This document shows, one piece after another, positions 38,591-49,327 of a stretch of DNA of 64,000 bases (position 1 is its first letter; each line of letters starts with the position of its first letter). The stretch is taken from NCBI RefSeq assembly GCF_032362555.1, contig NC_083530.1, positions 1,270,001-1,334,000 of the forward strand, written 5' to 3'. The position numbers were made by a program, and so were the translations under genes. The notes below the pieces were generated by a model. The model had not been told where the DNA came from and did no database searches. It worked only from the letters and a program-made list of their open reading frames with translations. The stretch comes from Amyelois transitella (taxonomy: Eukaryota; Arthropoda; Insecta; Lepidoptera; Pyralidae).

Positions 38591-39614
38591 TATTATTTGT
38601 CTGGTTACCAAATAGCTTTGTTGATATAATTAAAAAAAGTCAAAGGGATTAAGTACAATATTATTATCTTTAAGTGAAAGAAATAGATTATCTATAAGTA
38701 AGAAATATCTTAGTCGAAAAGGCCTTGCCTGATTATCATTATGTTATTTACCAGGACAAAAATTAAGTGTCTTACGTAATGTCTCATAAACTTAATGAAT
38801 TTAAATCATACAAAGTTTATTTTGATGGCTTCGTTTACCTGTGTTATTATTCTGAAATACAATATCCACTAAACTACACGAAATGAAAATTTACACTTGG
38901 TAGGTACAATAATTATCCAAACTTGACATTCGTGGCAAGGCACGCGTCAAAAACTATCGCCGTTTCGTTTTTTTGTTGTGACGTGAAAAGGGACAGCGAT
39001 AGATTTGCGCGCGAAACTGCTTCGAACTCTATATAATTTCATATTAAAAAAAAACCGTCGTTTGGTGGATATGACAATTTAAAATTTTTGTACAGGTTAT
39101 AAAATATAGCTTTAAGTTTAGTGTATAGGATTAAAAATTTAATGAAATCGAAACGATATTAGAAAACAGGTGTATTAAAAATTTGTACATTCCAACTAAT
39201 ATTGTAAAGACAATAAATGATATTTTACAATTGTATGACTGTCAAATAAATGATTTTCTTAAAAATATATGATTTTTATTTTATTATATTATTACATACA
39301 TATATATAAAAAGTTATTAATAATAACTTTTTATAGATGTAAGTCACCAACTAACACAACATAAACTTTTATAAATATGCCGTCTGGAATTGTTAATACT
39401 TAACAATTAAGGAATAGTTTTAATTGCATAGCAAATTTTTATTGGGCATCCACACATATTATTTTGTAAACAAAAAATTTTATTAAATTACTTACTATCC
39501 CGTTCTATACTACTAAAACGAGCAATATTTGTACCATCTCGAAAACTACTAACGATTATGTTGAAATTTGAAATATAGGTAGGTCCCACGTCTGCATCGA
39601 TAATTTTGGCACGC

Positions 39615-39716
39615 GCGAGCTCATCACTGATGGCTCAGTGGTTATAGCCATCGGAGGAGGATTCACGCCGACGAACCCGAGGTCGATTCCCAGCAACAGA
39701 TTTTTTTTTTTTTTTG
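39615..39716 (+). repeat. tRNA-like SINE head with T-tract
   Basis: TGGCTCAGTGGTTATAGCCA (A box) and GAGGTCGATTCCCAGCAAC (B box) precede a 15-T run, which would terminate pol III. It is distinct from tRNA-SINE-1 and tRNA-SINE-2. Confidence 0.6.
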
Positions 39717-40103
39717 GTGGATTTTCTTTGTTTTTACTATTTTATATGCTTTTTGTGACGTCCACCGATTATAGATTGTACTAATTTTTGGTGGTTTTGT
39801 TAGTGGTTATTTTAATTAACGATTTTTTAACCACCTTAAAAAAACGACAGTTTGACCTGTATCTTTGTTGTTAGCCCATGATTATCTTGCTTTTTACTGA
39901 ACCGATTTTAATGTGATATTCAGGAAACTTACACTAAGGACAAAGTTTTAGAAATTTAACCAACTGCAAAAAAGAAGGAGAGCGATTAGGGGGTTCTCAT
40001 TTTATTACAAAAGTTATTATATATTTTGAATGTCATTTATACTGTAATATTTTCGTTAACACTAGCTGAACTTGGCTCTACACACATTCGAAACCCTAAA
40101 TTC

Positions 40104-42249
40104 TCAATTTGAATGCAAAATATCTTCAGCTGGTGTTCCAAATTTGAAATCGCTGAACTTCACTTCTAAACCTTGCCGTTGCGGGCTACAGCACATGGGT
40201 CCGACGAGAACATTTTCTGAAGGCGGGAATTGACATAACCTCAAAAGTATCCAAGTTATATTGTCTGTGGAGTATTTTACGCAAACCACGTCGCCTAATT
40301 TGGTTATGCGTATCCAGAATTTGCGAGGATTGCCTGTGAAGACACCTGAAAATTATTTAAAAGTACCAATTAACATAAATGATAATAATTTTAAAGTACC
40401 TATTTAGGTGTTGGTTTGGTACAGGCCTAGAGTGCATCTAACTTAAAACGAAATCCAAAAAAAACCACTGCGTGGCGCTATTAACAAAACAGAACGAATT
40501 TTTAAACCACATACATATGTATATTATATGTTTATGATACAAAGGTATGTGATTAACTTGTTATTGGAAATTATAGTTTTACCATTAGGTACTAAACTTT
40601 TTTTGTTGGCTGTCATTCAAAGTTCGGTAAAAACCAGAATTAGAAGCCCCTCCAAATTTTTCAAATATGTTCTTATATATTTTTAATCATTATTATGGGA
40701 TATATTGAATATTATATAACAGTAACACTTATTAATTGTCGTGTCTCTTAATTTCACAATATTGGTTGACGTCAAATAAATTACATAACACTAAGTTTAG
40801 TTCCGCTTCCAAAACGTCAATGCAGAAGGAGCGGTAACAAATGGCACTGCAGCATTTTCATACATCAACTTCGCAAAACTTAATGGAAACTTAGAAATAT
40901 AAATTTATAAATAAAATAAAATTATTATGTTGTATTGATATAATTGAAGTAAAAGCAATTAAGTAGCGGCAACATCTCTACCCAAGTCACAAAAACAAAA
41001 TCACGCGACAGTAAGTTATAAATGGAATAGTCTCTGCCTGCTGTACCTACGCCCATGCTAAATTGCTATACATACATATCATCACGTCTATATCCCTCGC
41101 GGGGTAGACAGCGCCAACAGCCAGCCACGTTCTGCTGTTTGGCTTAATGATAGAATTGAGATTCAAATAGATAGTGACAAGTTGCTAGCCCTTACAAAGG
41201 GGTAAAGTCCCCTCCAGGAAAGAGGCGTGATTTTATGTATGTAAGTTGCTAGCCCATCGCCTAAAAGAAGAACCCCAAGTTCACAAGCCAATCACCTAGT
41301 CGCCTCGCTAAATTGCTAATGTTTCAAAATCCAATTTCTAAATACCTGTGGCCCAATCAGAAACTTCATTGGTCATCACATTGCCAATCATGGGTTGTCC
41401 GTCATTATGCTCAATACCAGACTTCAGCCAATGTTTACTATCCACGTAGACCATGAGACCGGCTTGGTCGTAAAGAGTTGTGAACTCAGCTTCTACGCAC
41501 ACCTGTGTAAAACATTTTAACTTCTAACAATAATAGTAGAAAAAATATTGTTTGCATATCTTGTTTCCCAAGGTGGCCTCTCCTGGGTAAACTAGATACA
41601 CCCACAAATTCACGCAATAAAGTAGGTATTGTGTTGAGACTCTTGTCAGCATTAGTAGCAGAGAGCATACCCTAGGTTCTGTCTTTTCAAGAACATAGGT
41701 ACATATAAAACGTTTTTAAATTATCCATTACGGGGAGATTACATTTAACATAGCGATGTTACGATGATACTACGCTAAATAGCGATTACCTAAGCGTAGT
41801 ATGTATGTACTTTCCTCTCTTTTTATCTCAGTAAACCGCAGAGAGAGATAAGATTTTAGGGTACATTAACCAAAATGCAAAAATTGGACCCTTATGTTTG
41901 TCATTATGTCATATAATTTTTATTTTATTAGCTTTACATGTTAAATGTCTCATGACTTGGGTTAGTAGGTATGTAGATAAGATTTATAGGTTAGGATATT
42001 TTTTTTAATGTTTTTAAATAAAATATCTACAGTTCGCAAATACTTATATCTTACCGAAAAACAGAAATTTCCATTCACTTTTTTTCCAAATAAGTGGCCA
42101 GTGTTGGGATAAAATTTATACCAAGTGTGCTGCCAGAAATCTGTTTTGTTGTCAGTTGTTACGGACAAAATATCCTGTGTTAAATTCCATTCTGCTGGCT
42201 CATTTACCCATTTAAAGAGCTTTAAATCATTTGCGTTTAATGCCTCCAT
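40104..42249 (-). CDS. DUF1349 (concanavalin A-like) protein, three exons, 197 aa
   Basis: Minus-strand exons are 42249-42055, 41502-41346 and 40345-40104 (stop 40106-40104), all GT/AG and in phase. The protein begins MEALNANDLKLFKWVNEPAE. The stretch VEAEFTTLYDQAGLMVYVDS, followed by HWLKSGIEHNDGQPMIGNVM and later WIRITKLGDVVCVKYS and MCCSPQRQGLEVKFSDFKF, matches the pattern of the DUF1349 family: jelly-roll domains related to yeast 'regulation of enolase' protein 1. The length equals a single domain. There is no signal peptide or membrane segment, so it is probably cytosolic. The biochemical function is unknown. DUF1349 is best known from bacteria and fungi, so its origin is worth checking, though three introns show it is a settled eukaryotic gene. 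Confidence 0.85.
40660..40895 (+). repeat. family B copy in DUF1349 intron 2
   Basis: TTTAATCATTATTATGGGAT, TTCCGCTTCCAAAACGTCAA and GCACTGCAGCATTTTCATAC. Confidence 0.75.
41065..41305 (-). repeat. family A repeat with nested LINE-3' tail
   Basis: The family A body is interrupted at about 41195-41243 by CAGGAAAGAGGCGTGATTTT plus ATGT units, after which AAGTTGCTAGCCC is repeated. The duplicated AGTTGCTAGCCC on both sides is consistent with a target-site duplication. Confidence 0.75.
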
Positions 42250-43282
42250 TAGATATTATTAAATTGTACACTTTGTGTAGGTAATCGTCAGTCGATTGAA
42301 TAAGTATTGCTGGCGATCAGTAAATATCAATCAGAAAGTATCTATTTTATTAAAGTTTATCTTTTTTATCGTACTGATAAGAATCTTTATGAAACAAGGA
42401 TTTATTACTTGTGATTCGTTAAAAGTTATCTGTCATTTGTTTAAAAGTCTGTTATTCAATGTTAAGTAACTATGACTTCAAGTACCTATGACTTAGTTGG
42501 TGGATACTCTAAGGTAGTTAATAAGCAAATATGAAATTGGAGCAATCAGCTAGTTTACAAAAAAAACGGGCGACTTGAGAACCTCCTTTTTTAAATCTGT
42601 TTAAAAGGAAACAAAGAAGTTATTTCGGTTTTATTTTTTACAGTAGAATGGCAATTTCTTAAAGATATATTTTAATGGCAATCTTTTTATCCTTTTAGCG
42701 TTGCCAATATATGACTTTATCCTTATTTTGAGGAAAATTATGTGAAATGGTAAGATAGTATTAATCACGGAACTTATAAAATTATCTTACCCTAATAGAT
42801 TTCAAATCTTTAGTACCTACCTACATAAAAATATATTTAGATACTAAGTATCTACATATAGAAAATATATTATATAAAACTAATTAAAAGTAGTCTTCTA
42901 TACAAATGTTTCGAATATCCCAAAAGGTTAATATGAAGATCTGTTATATAACTGTAAGACCTTGTTGTTCTCATATTACGCAAATAAAAAATTGGATGAT
43001 ATAAAATTTATGAAAGGGGAAAAATAATAAATTACAAAATACCGAACGAAGCGCGTGCAGATTCCCTGTAAGAGCTGGCAACATTTGTCCTTCACTTCTG
43101 TGCTGTCATTACTTTTGAAATGGCGACATTTCCGGACGCAGCAACGCGGCGGCATGACTCCGTGTCCGCGCTGTTTATGAGGAAAGTCAGATTTATTTTT
43201 GTATTTAGATAGAAACAAGTGAACGTTTAGTTAAGCATTTATTCTTGATCCCTACGTGCCGTTTATAGTTCCTGCAATTACA
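42250..43282. promoter_or_regulatory. divergent region between DUF1349 and fibrillarin genes
   Basis: About 1 kb between the two start codons, lacking recognisable repeats. The fibrillarin-proximal 230 bp (43040-43282) is markedly richer in GC and CpG and is the likely core promoter and 5' UTR. No specific element is claimed. Confidence 0.5.
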
Positions 43283-46200
43283 ATGGGAAAACCAGGTGAG
43301 TTGACTTCCTAACTTATTCCGAGCACATTGATGCCGCATGTCTTTTTTCTGTTATTACTATTATATGTGATTATTTATTGAATTAATCTGGTGCCATTTG
43401 ATTATATTTTGAGGACCGAAATTTATTCAGTACTATTTAAAAATACTCTTTATTTTTCGTCCACGTTTCACGCGAGAGGTTATGTTTGCATTTGAAACTA
43501 GCTTATTTCTAAGTACTTAGGTATCATTGGCTGAATTTGAAATCATGGTTTTGTTATTAATTTAAGTCAAATTTATTAAGAAATAGCCACTTCTTTCCGC
43601 TAGAAACACTTGGAAGTATAATTTAGAGGTTATGTTTTATTGCACGTACTCCCCAAGCTTCCTTGTCCCCCACGTGGTCCTAATCATTACTTCTTTGCTT
43701 ACGATTTTGGATTAACGCATTTGCTTTTCCTTTAGTTGCCTTTACGACAACCGTGCCAAAAAATCATAGGTATTTAAAGTGCTTGAAACCACTTGCATTT
43801 TAGGAAAACTAAAGTCTTTTCAAAATATAAATGAAATAAAATTTATATGTTGAAAAGATTATTTATCTACTTTATTAACCCACAAGTTTTTCCACAGATT
43901 TCAACGGCGGAGGTCGCGGAGGCGGCGGCGGTAGAGGCGGAGGACGAGGCGGCGGCCGTGGAGGCGGACGGGGGGGATTTGGAGGAGGTAATAAAGATGT
44001 TTTCCAAGCAGGCATCCATTTGTTACAGTTCATTCACATGTCAATGGTTGTCCTTAATTTTTAATATGTGCGTTATTGTTATATTTATCATGAATACATA
44101 AGCAGTTTAAAGCTGATGCGTGTATATTATATTACTACCACCGCTTTACCGCCGTGTGTATAAACGTGTTGCTAGTCGACCTTGTTCCAAATATGAATTT
44201 TTAATTTGTTTTTTTTTTTTTACTTCACTCTGAATTTAATAAAATGACAGTCCTCTCTGTGTCAAAATCCGCCAAAATACTCTAAATTTATTCATTACCA
44301 GTAACAATAGCAATTTGTGTTTGAAATTATCATATTTTATTGTTAAAAGGCGGAGGCCGAGGAGGTTTCGGCGGCGGCCGAGGCGGAGCCGGCGGCGGCA
44401 AGTTTGAGAAGCGCGGGGGCGGAGGCCGGGGCTTCGGCGGACGCGGGGGCGGCGGTAAGTTGTACATCTCTACAATGTAATGTGTATAGTTGTTTTTCAT
44501 GGTGTAATCTGTAACTTAGGGTTCTGTACGTACTTAAAGACAGAAAGAAAGCTAGAAAGTCATGTTTATATCCCTTTAAGGACAGAGCCAAGAGTCTTAA
44601 AAAGACTAAAAGGCCATGTTTAACTGTATGACTCGGATCATATATGTATTTTGGTACCTCAGCGGATTTAATTGTATGGCGTAACTTTAATGAGTTTACT
44701 ACATTTATATGAACAGCTCTTTAGATTGGCCACTTTCTTCCAGTCAAAATTTAAAATCATGATTCTTTTATAGGTAGCTAATAATAATTTTTTTGTAACC
44801 TGAAAGAAATATTTTTTTAATCTTAAAATTCAAATTCTTCATGATCTTTATAATATCTTACCTACATGTTGCGTACAGAACCCATGGTGATAGAAACCGA
44901 CTCGCACATTACCGTTTTAATTTGACCTTCAAATGATGAGAACATGGTCCCTCTAATCTCGACCTATTCATGAAGACTATGATACCACATACCCACTACT
45001 GAATATACATGAAAATCTATCGATTTTGATCAAGTTGATTGTTTGTATTATAAATTCAGTTATTTTTTGTAAGGTCGCGGCAGGGGAGGACCTCCAAAAA
45101 GGGGAGGTTTCAAGGGAGGAAAGCAAGTTATCATTGAACCACACAGGTTAGTGAAATCTATACTAATATTATAAAGCTGAAGAGTTTGTTTGTTTGAACG
45201 CGCTCATCTCAGGAACTACGGGTTCGAATCAAAAATTATTTTTATGTTGACATACATACATACATAAAATCACACCTCTTTCCCGGAGGGGTATTTTGTG
45301 TTGAATAGACCATTTATTGAGGAAGCTTCAGGCTATATAACATCACGCTGCAACTATTAAGAGCGAAGAAATAATGGAAAATGTGAAAAAACAGGGAAAA
45401 TTATTCGTCCTTCAATGATGCCAAAAACAACTATTCTACGCGAACGAAGTCGAGGGCACAGCTAGTTATTTATAAAAGTTTTTTTTGAGTGAATCAAAAT
45501 TGTTTTCAGTTTATTTGATTGAAAAATTATTATTCACATGATGTTATTAAAATAACTTTCGTTCTTCTGAAAGCGAACAGCTTGAAGCCACTTTAATTTT
45601 ACTGATAAATATCTTTGTATGCACAAATAACTAAACAATTTTCCATGAATTCTGTCTTGACCATAGTCTTATTTCGCAGGCACGCTGGTGTTTTTATAGC
45701 TAGGGGCAAAGAAGACGCATTGGTTACAAAGAATTTGGTGCCTGGTTCAGAAGTTTACGGTGAAAAGCGGATATCTGTTGAGGTTTGTTTAATTTATTAA
45801 TATTTAGAAAAATATTAATAGTAGCTGTAAATGAAAATTTAAATATTAAAAGTGTTATTGACTTGTTGGTTTGGCTCAAGTTTTTATACAAACTCCTCGT
45901 TCACTTTCCTTTAATATTGTTAATCATGAACATGATGACTAGATATTAAGGTTTTCATTCAGTCAGATCAAAATTAAGGGAATTGGGTCTGTCCATATGA
46001 CATTTGTTTATATTTAATGTTACAACAAACGTGACAACAGATCAGAAAATAAAAAAAATTAACATATAAAAAGAACATGAAAGAAGGATGTTCCACTTAG
46101 GACGGCGTAGACGAAGCCCAACATCTCGAAAAGACTGGGATACCTCATTCACCTTAATGATGGAATTATTTTTTGGAATAAGAAAGTTATTTTATAAAAC

Positions 46201-49200
46201 CTTGAGCATAAAATGAATTTTAACATTTTAAATCGCCACTACAAAATGATGACAATATGGTCCCTCTAATCTGGACCTATCCATGAAGACCATAACCACA
46301 TACCCACTTCTGATTGGCCACAGCTAAAAAAAAAACTTTCGAAACCATAGACATAAACACCATTAACCATAGACAATATTTTCAGAACGAAGGCGAGAAA
46401 GTGGAGTACAGAGTATGGAATCCATTCCGGTCCAAATTGGCCGCCGCTATCATGGGCGGAGTGGACGCTATACACATGCCTCCCGGTTCCAGGGTCCTGT
46501 ATTTGGGGGCTGCCAGCGGTACCACAGTTAGTCATGTTTCGGATATTGTTGGGCCGGTGAGTTTGACTTAATTACTAGCGAGTCACATATGTTATATAGG
46601 TTAACTAAGCAGATATACAAGGAGAGTGTGTAGGGAAAGGTCGGAGTGGGAAGACCTAGACGAACGTATCTTGATTAAATTAAGGACGTCCTGGTAAAGG
46701 GTCAGGTCAAAAGTACCCGAAACCGCCGAGCTTGCATGAAGAGAGTTGTGTGGGGATGAAATAAAGGAAGTGTGCAGAGATCGTGGCAAGTGGAAAGAGG
46801 TAGTCTCTGCCTACCCCTCTGGGAAAGAGGCGTGATTTTATGTATGTATGAGTCACATATGTATACCATTTTTTAAAGCCAGCCAAATTCAGGGTCTGTG
46901 TTTTATGACACAAGTCTTCAACAGCTTTCATTTTTAATCTCTTGCCACAGTGTATGTAATTCTAGAAGACTACCTCTGTGGCGTTGCGGTAGTACGCTTG
47001 TCTGTGACACCAGAGGTCCCGGGTTTCGAATACCGGTCAGGGCATGATGAGAAAAGAACTTTTTCTGATTGGCCTGTATCTTGGATGTTTATCTATATAA
47101 TTTTTTATAATAAAATATAGTATCGTTGAGTTAGTATCTCGTAACACAAGTCCTGAACTTACTTCGAGACTAACTTGATCTGTGTAATTTGTCCTGTATA
47201 TAAAAAAAATCTGAACGTGGCCTATCAGTCTTTTCAAGACTGTTGGCTTTGTCTACCCCGCATGGGATATAGACGTGACTATATGCAACTATTTAATATT
47301 AATACAAACATATGATGACAAAAAATGGGTGCTTATAAAACCGTGAAGCCCACACAAATTCACTACCTTTCCGTTCTGACAAACCCAAAATCCCACGACA
47401 CATTGTATTTTCAATGAAAACATATTAAAACTTAATAATAATGTCACACAGGAGGGTCTGGTGTACGCAGTGGAGTTCTCGCACAGATCCGGACGAGATC
47501 TGATAAATGTTGCCAAGAAAAGGACAAATATTATACCGATTATTGAAGATGCAAGGCATCCATTGAAATACAGGTGAGTTTTTACCAGTGACTTTGTCTA
47601 GAAATAATTTTTTTTAAGACTTTACCTACATATAAATTTATTACTCCTGGCTGTTCAAAGTTTCGAAAGACTTTGTAGATATTGTGTCAAGAAGAGACAG
47701 AAATTTTAAGAACACTAATTTCCGTGTTTTTAATATTAGTTTGAATTACTGGGGTTTAAATCGAAAAGTTGGGACCAGGGCAGTTGTTCAATTTGAAATG
47801 ACTGAATATTTGAAAATTGGTTATAGGAGAAAAACACTACAGATTTGTATTAATTGTTATGGATAAAGAATTTTTAGTCAAGGAGGTCATACAGTAAGGT
47901 TTACCTGCATAGGTTGCGGAGGTCAGATGGTAGTCGCTTTGTGTAAAAGCCTAACTCACCCAATCCAAGGTCTATGGCATACCCCGGGCTCCTCTCCAGA
48001 GTCGAGGAGTTCAGACAATAGTCATTTATTTACCTGACTTTCCACTTCTCAATTGCGGGCACAACACTAAAAGCACAATCAATTATGAGCTCTTACAGAT
48101 GTGGATTCTAATGATGAAGAACCTATGAACTAAATTATACATGTCGAAATACAATTTGAACTCTCTCTCTGAATTCCACACACAATTTGCATCACATTCT
48201 CTATACAAACCAAGCTTAATATATACACATATAATTACAGAATGCTAGTCGGCATGGTAGATACAATTTTCGCTGATGTAGCCCAACCGGACCAAGCGAG
48301 AATCGTGAGTTTGAACGCTCAACATTTTTTGAAGAACGGCGGACATTTTGTGATATCAATTAAGGTGAGATTTTTTCTAAATACATTTTTATCTCTCATA
48401 TAGGGGTTAAACATACAATACAACAGATTAAAAATGGGTTAGGTTCCCTTGTAGAGATTCAGTCAATCAGTTTTGTGTAAAAACCGGATTTACCCAATTC
48501 AGGATCTTGGTTAAAGGAATACCCCGGGCTCCTCTTTAGAGTGTGATCACTGTGTGAGCTCTCTCACTCAGAGCGCCAGGAAGAATAAGAAGACAATAGT
48601 CACGAGATTCAAAAGTCATTTTTCGCTGAATGCCTTAATTATTTAAATTATATTGTGAAGTTGACGTTGTTGAAGAAAATGCTGCAGTGCAGTTGGTTAC
48701 CGCTTCTTCTGCACTGACGCCTTGGAAGCGGCAGTAAACTTAGTTTTTAAGTAATTTATTTGACGTCAACCAATGTTAAACCATACGACAATTATTAAGC
48801 GATATATAGTATCCTATAATAATGAATAAAAATTTTGAATTTGAATTTGAATTTTTGAAAATTCTTGTATTGACAGTTTGCTAGCTCCAATGCCAAAGTT
48901 TACAAGCATATCCTTGATTGACTTTTACGATCTGCGCGAGAAGGGAAGCAGCTCGCGACAAGAATCGCAATCTTATAAGTAGCATACCTTATCTATCCTA
49001 TAAACGTACCCTTCAAAATGGGGTCAATTTCTCCTATGATGAAGAAAAAAAGCTAAATTTTTCATGTTGAAATTCGAACTCTCTCACTGAGGTCTCGAAA
49101 TCATAACCTCTCTTACCCTCCAAAATTAAAACTAAACTAACCATAGACAACGCTTCCAGGCCTCATGCATAGATTCAACGGCGCAACCGGAAGCTGTATT

Positions 49201-49327
49201 CGCTGCGGAAGTGAAGAAATTACAAGCTGACAAATTGAAACCGCAGGAACAACTCACATTGGAGCCCTACGAAAGGGATCACGCGGTAGTGGTGGGGGTT
49301 TTCAGACCGCCTCCGAAGAAAGCATAG
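43283..49327 (+). CDS. Fib: fibrillarin (box C/D snoRNP 2'-O-methyltransferase), nine exons, 322 aa
   Basis: Exons are 43283-43295, 43898-43987, 44350-44454, 45074-45146, 45680-45782, 46386-46556, 47452-47573, 48241-48364 and 49160-49327 (stop TAG 49325-49327); phases are consistent. Exon 1 codes only MGKP plus one base. Residues 5 to about 85 form a Gly/Arg-rich (GAR) domain spread over exons 2-4, broken by a short KFEKR segment. The methyltransferase follows: [20 protein letters not shown], then SAM motif [12 protein letters not shown] (165-175), then [14 protein letters not shown] and [12 protein letters not shown]. Length and order match animal fibrillarin. It is the catalytic subunit guided by box C/D snoRNAs to methylate rRNA in the nucleolus. 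Introns 3, 5, 7 and 8 carry strong snoRNA candidates, so gene expression and guide supply are probably coupled. Confidence 0.97.
44563..44640 (-). repeat. family A 3' fragment in fibrillarin intron 3
   Basis: TTTATATCCCTTTAAGGACA and the AGTCTTAAAAAGACT hairpin. Diverged. Confidence 0.65.
44928..45007 (+). ncRNA. box C/D snoRNA candidate A1 (fibrillarin intron 3)
   Basis: Box C ATGATGA at 44933-44939, box C' ATGAAGA near 44970, box D CTGA at 44999-45002. The guide upstream of D' includes GGTCCCTCTAA, complementary to the 18S rRNA segment TTAGAGGGAC (recalled). A paralogue with the same guide lies in intron 5. The terminal stem is weak. D is about 72 bases before the exon 4 acceptor, the usual spacing for intronic snoRNAs. 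Confidence 0.75.
45160..45470 (+). repeat. Helitron-like 1 copy with nested LINE-3' tail
   Basis: TCTATACTAATATTATAAAG to GAACGAAGTCGAGGGCACAG and CTAGTT, in fibrillarin intron 4. At 45250-45297 a minus LINE tail (ATCACACCTCTTTCCCGGAG) interrupts the element near a TTTTGTGTTGA / TTTTATGTTGA repeat. Confidence 0.85.
46243..46320 (+). ncRNA. box C/D snoRNA candidate A2 (fibrillarin intron 5)
   Basis: Box C ATGATGA at 46246-46252, D' CTGG at 46271-46274, C' ATGAAGA near 46283, box D CTGA at 46310-46313. The guide GGTCCCTCTAAT precedes D'. The fifth base from D' (C46266) would pair with the G of 18S TTAG, predicting a 2'-O-methyl G. Box D is 72 bases upstream of the exon 6 acceptor. Paralogue of A1: the segments between boxes are nearly identical. 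Confidence 0.8.
46590..46850 (+). mobile_element. LINE-3' fragment in fibrillarin intron 6
   Basis: GGTTAACTAAGCAGATATAC, GGGAAGACCTAGACGAACGT and GGGAAAGAGGCGTGATTTTA plus ATGT units. The sequence GAGTCACATATGT-like flank appears on both sides (about 46578 and 46850), a plausible target-site duplication. Confidence 0.85.
46970..47205 (+). repeat. tRNA-SINE-1, full length
   Basis: CCTCTGTGGCGTTGCGGTAG (A box) and CCGGGTTTCGAATACCGG (B box with one extra T). The tail GTAATTTGTCCTGTATAT is followed by a family A 3' fragment at 47208-47285. Confidence 0.85.
47305..47383 (+). ncRNA. possible box C/D snoRNA C (fibrillarin intron 6)
   Basis: Box C ATGATGA at 47312-47318, C'-like GTGAAGC near 47343, box D CTGA at 47376-47379, 73 bases before the exon 7 acceptor. 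The spacing equals that of A1 and A2. The guide upstream of D, CACTACCTTTCCGTT, has no rRNA target I can name, and no clear terminal stem is seen. Confidence 0.5.
47920..48015 (+). repeat. tRNA-SINE-2 fragment
   Basis: GGTTGCGGAGGTCAGATGGT and CATACCCCGGGCTCCTCTCC. Confidence 0.75.
48099..48180 (+). ncRNA. box C/D snoRNA candidate B1 (fibrillarin intron 7)
   Basis: Terminal stem GTGGA (48101-48105) with TCCAC (48175-48179). Box C ATGATGA 48111-48117 and box D CTGA 48169-48172. The guide directly upstream of D, TTGAACTCTCTCT, is complementary to AGAGAGAGTTCAA, recalled from the 5' domain of 28S rRNA. The base five upstream of D pairs with an A, predicting 2'-O-methyl A. Box D is 68 bases before the exon 8 acceptor. 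Confidence 0.85.
48455..48600 (+). repeat. tRNA-SINE-2 fragment in fibrillarin intron 8
   Basis: AAAAACCGGATTTACCCAAT, AATACCCCGGGCTCCTCTTT. Diverged. Confidence 0.7.
48640..48850 (-). repeat. family B copy
   Basis: Complement of the family: GAAAATGCTGCAGTGCAGTT, CTGACGCCTTGGAAGCGGC, TAGTATCCTATAATAATGAA. Confidence 0.8.
49028..49098 (+). ncRNA. box C/D snoRNA candidate B2 (fibrillarin intron 8)
   Basis: Box C ATGATGA 49036-49042, box D CTGA 49087-49090, 69 bases before the exon 9 acceptor. The guide CGAACTCTCTCA shares the B1 target core GAGAGAGTTC in the same register relative to D, so the same A would be methylated. Sequence between the boxes is clearly related to B1. The terminal stem is weaker than in B1. 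Confidence 0.8.

Larger units (their letters stand above)
36943..40103. other. 3.2-kb intergenic region between MADF and DUF1349 genes
   Basis: Contains family A (36985), family B (37805), three tRNA-like SINE pieces (38085, 38397, 39619) and AT-rich unique sequence. 38940-39020 is a small GC-richer patch. No coding exon was supported. Confidence 0.7.

Noticed and set aside
43847-44101. Plus-strand Ala/Glu-rich open frame
   Set aside because: Shifted frame of fibrillarin exon 2 (GAR domain).
44343-44591. Minus-strand Ala/Ser-rich open frame
   Set aside because: Complement of the fibrillarin Gly/Arg-rich exon 3.
45926-45990. Another box C/D snoRNA in fibrillarin intron 5 (ATGATGA near 45930)
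   Set aside because: No CTGA box at a suitable distance and far from the 3' splice site.
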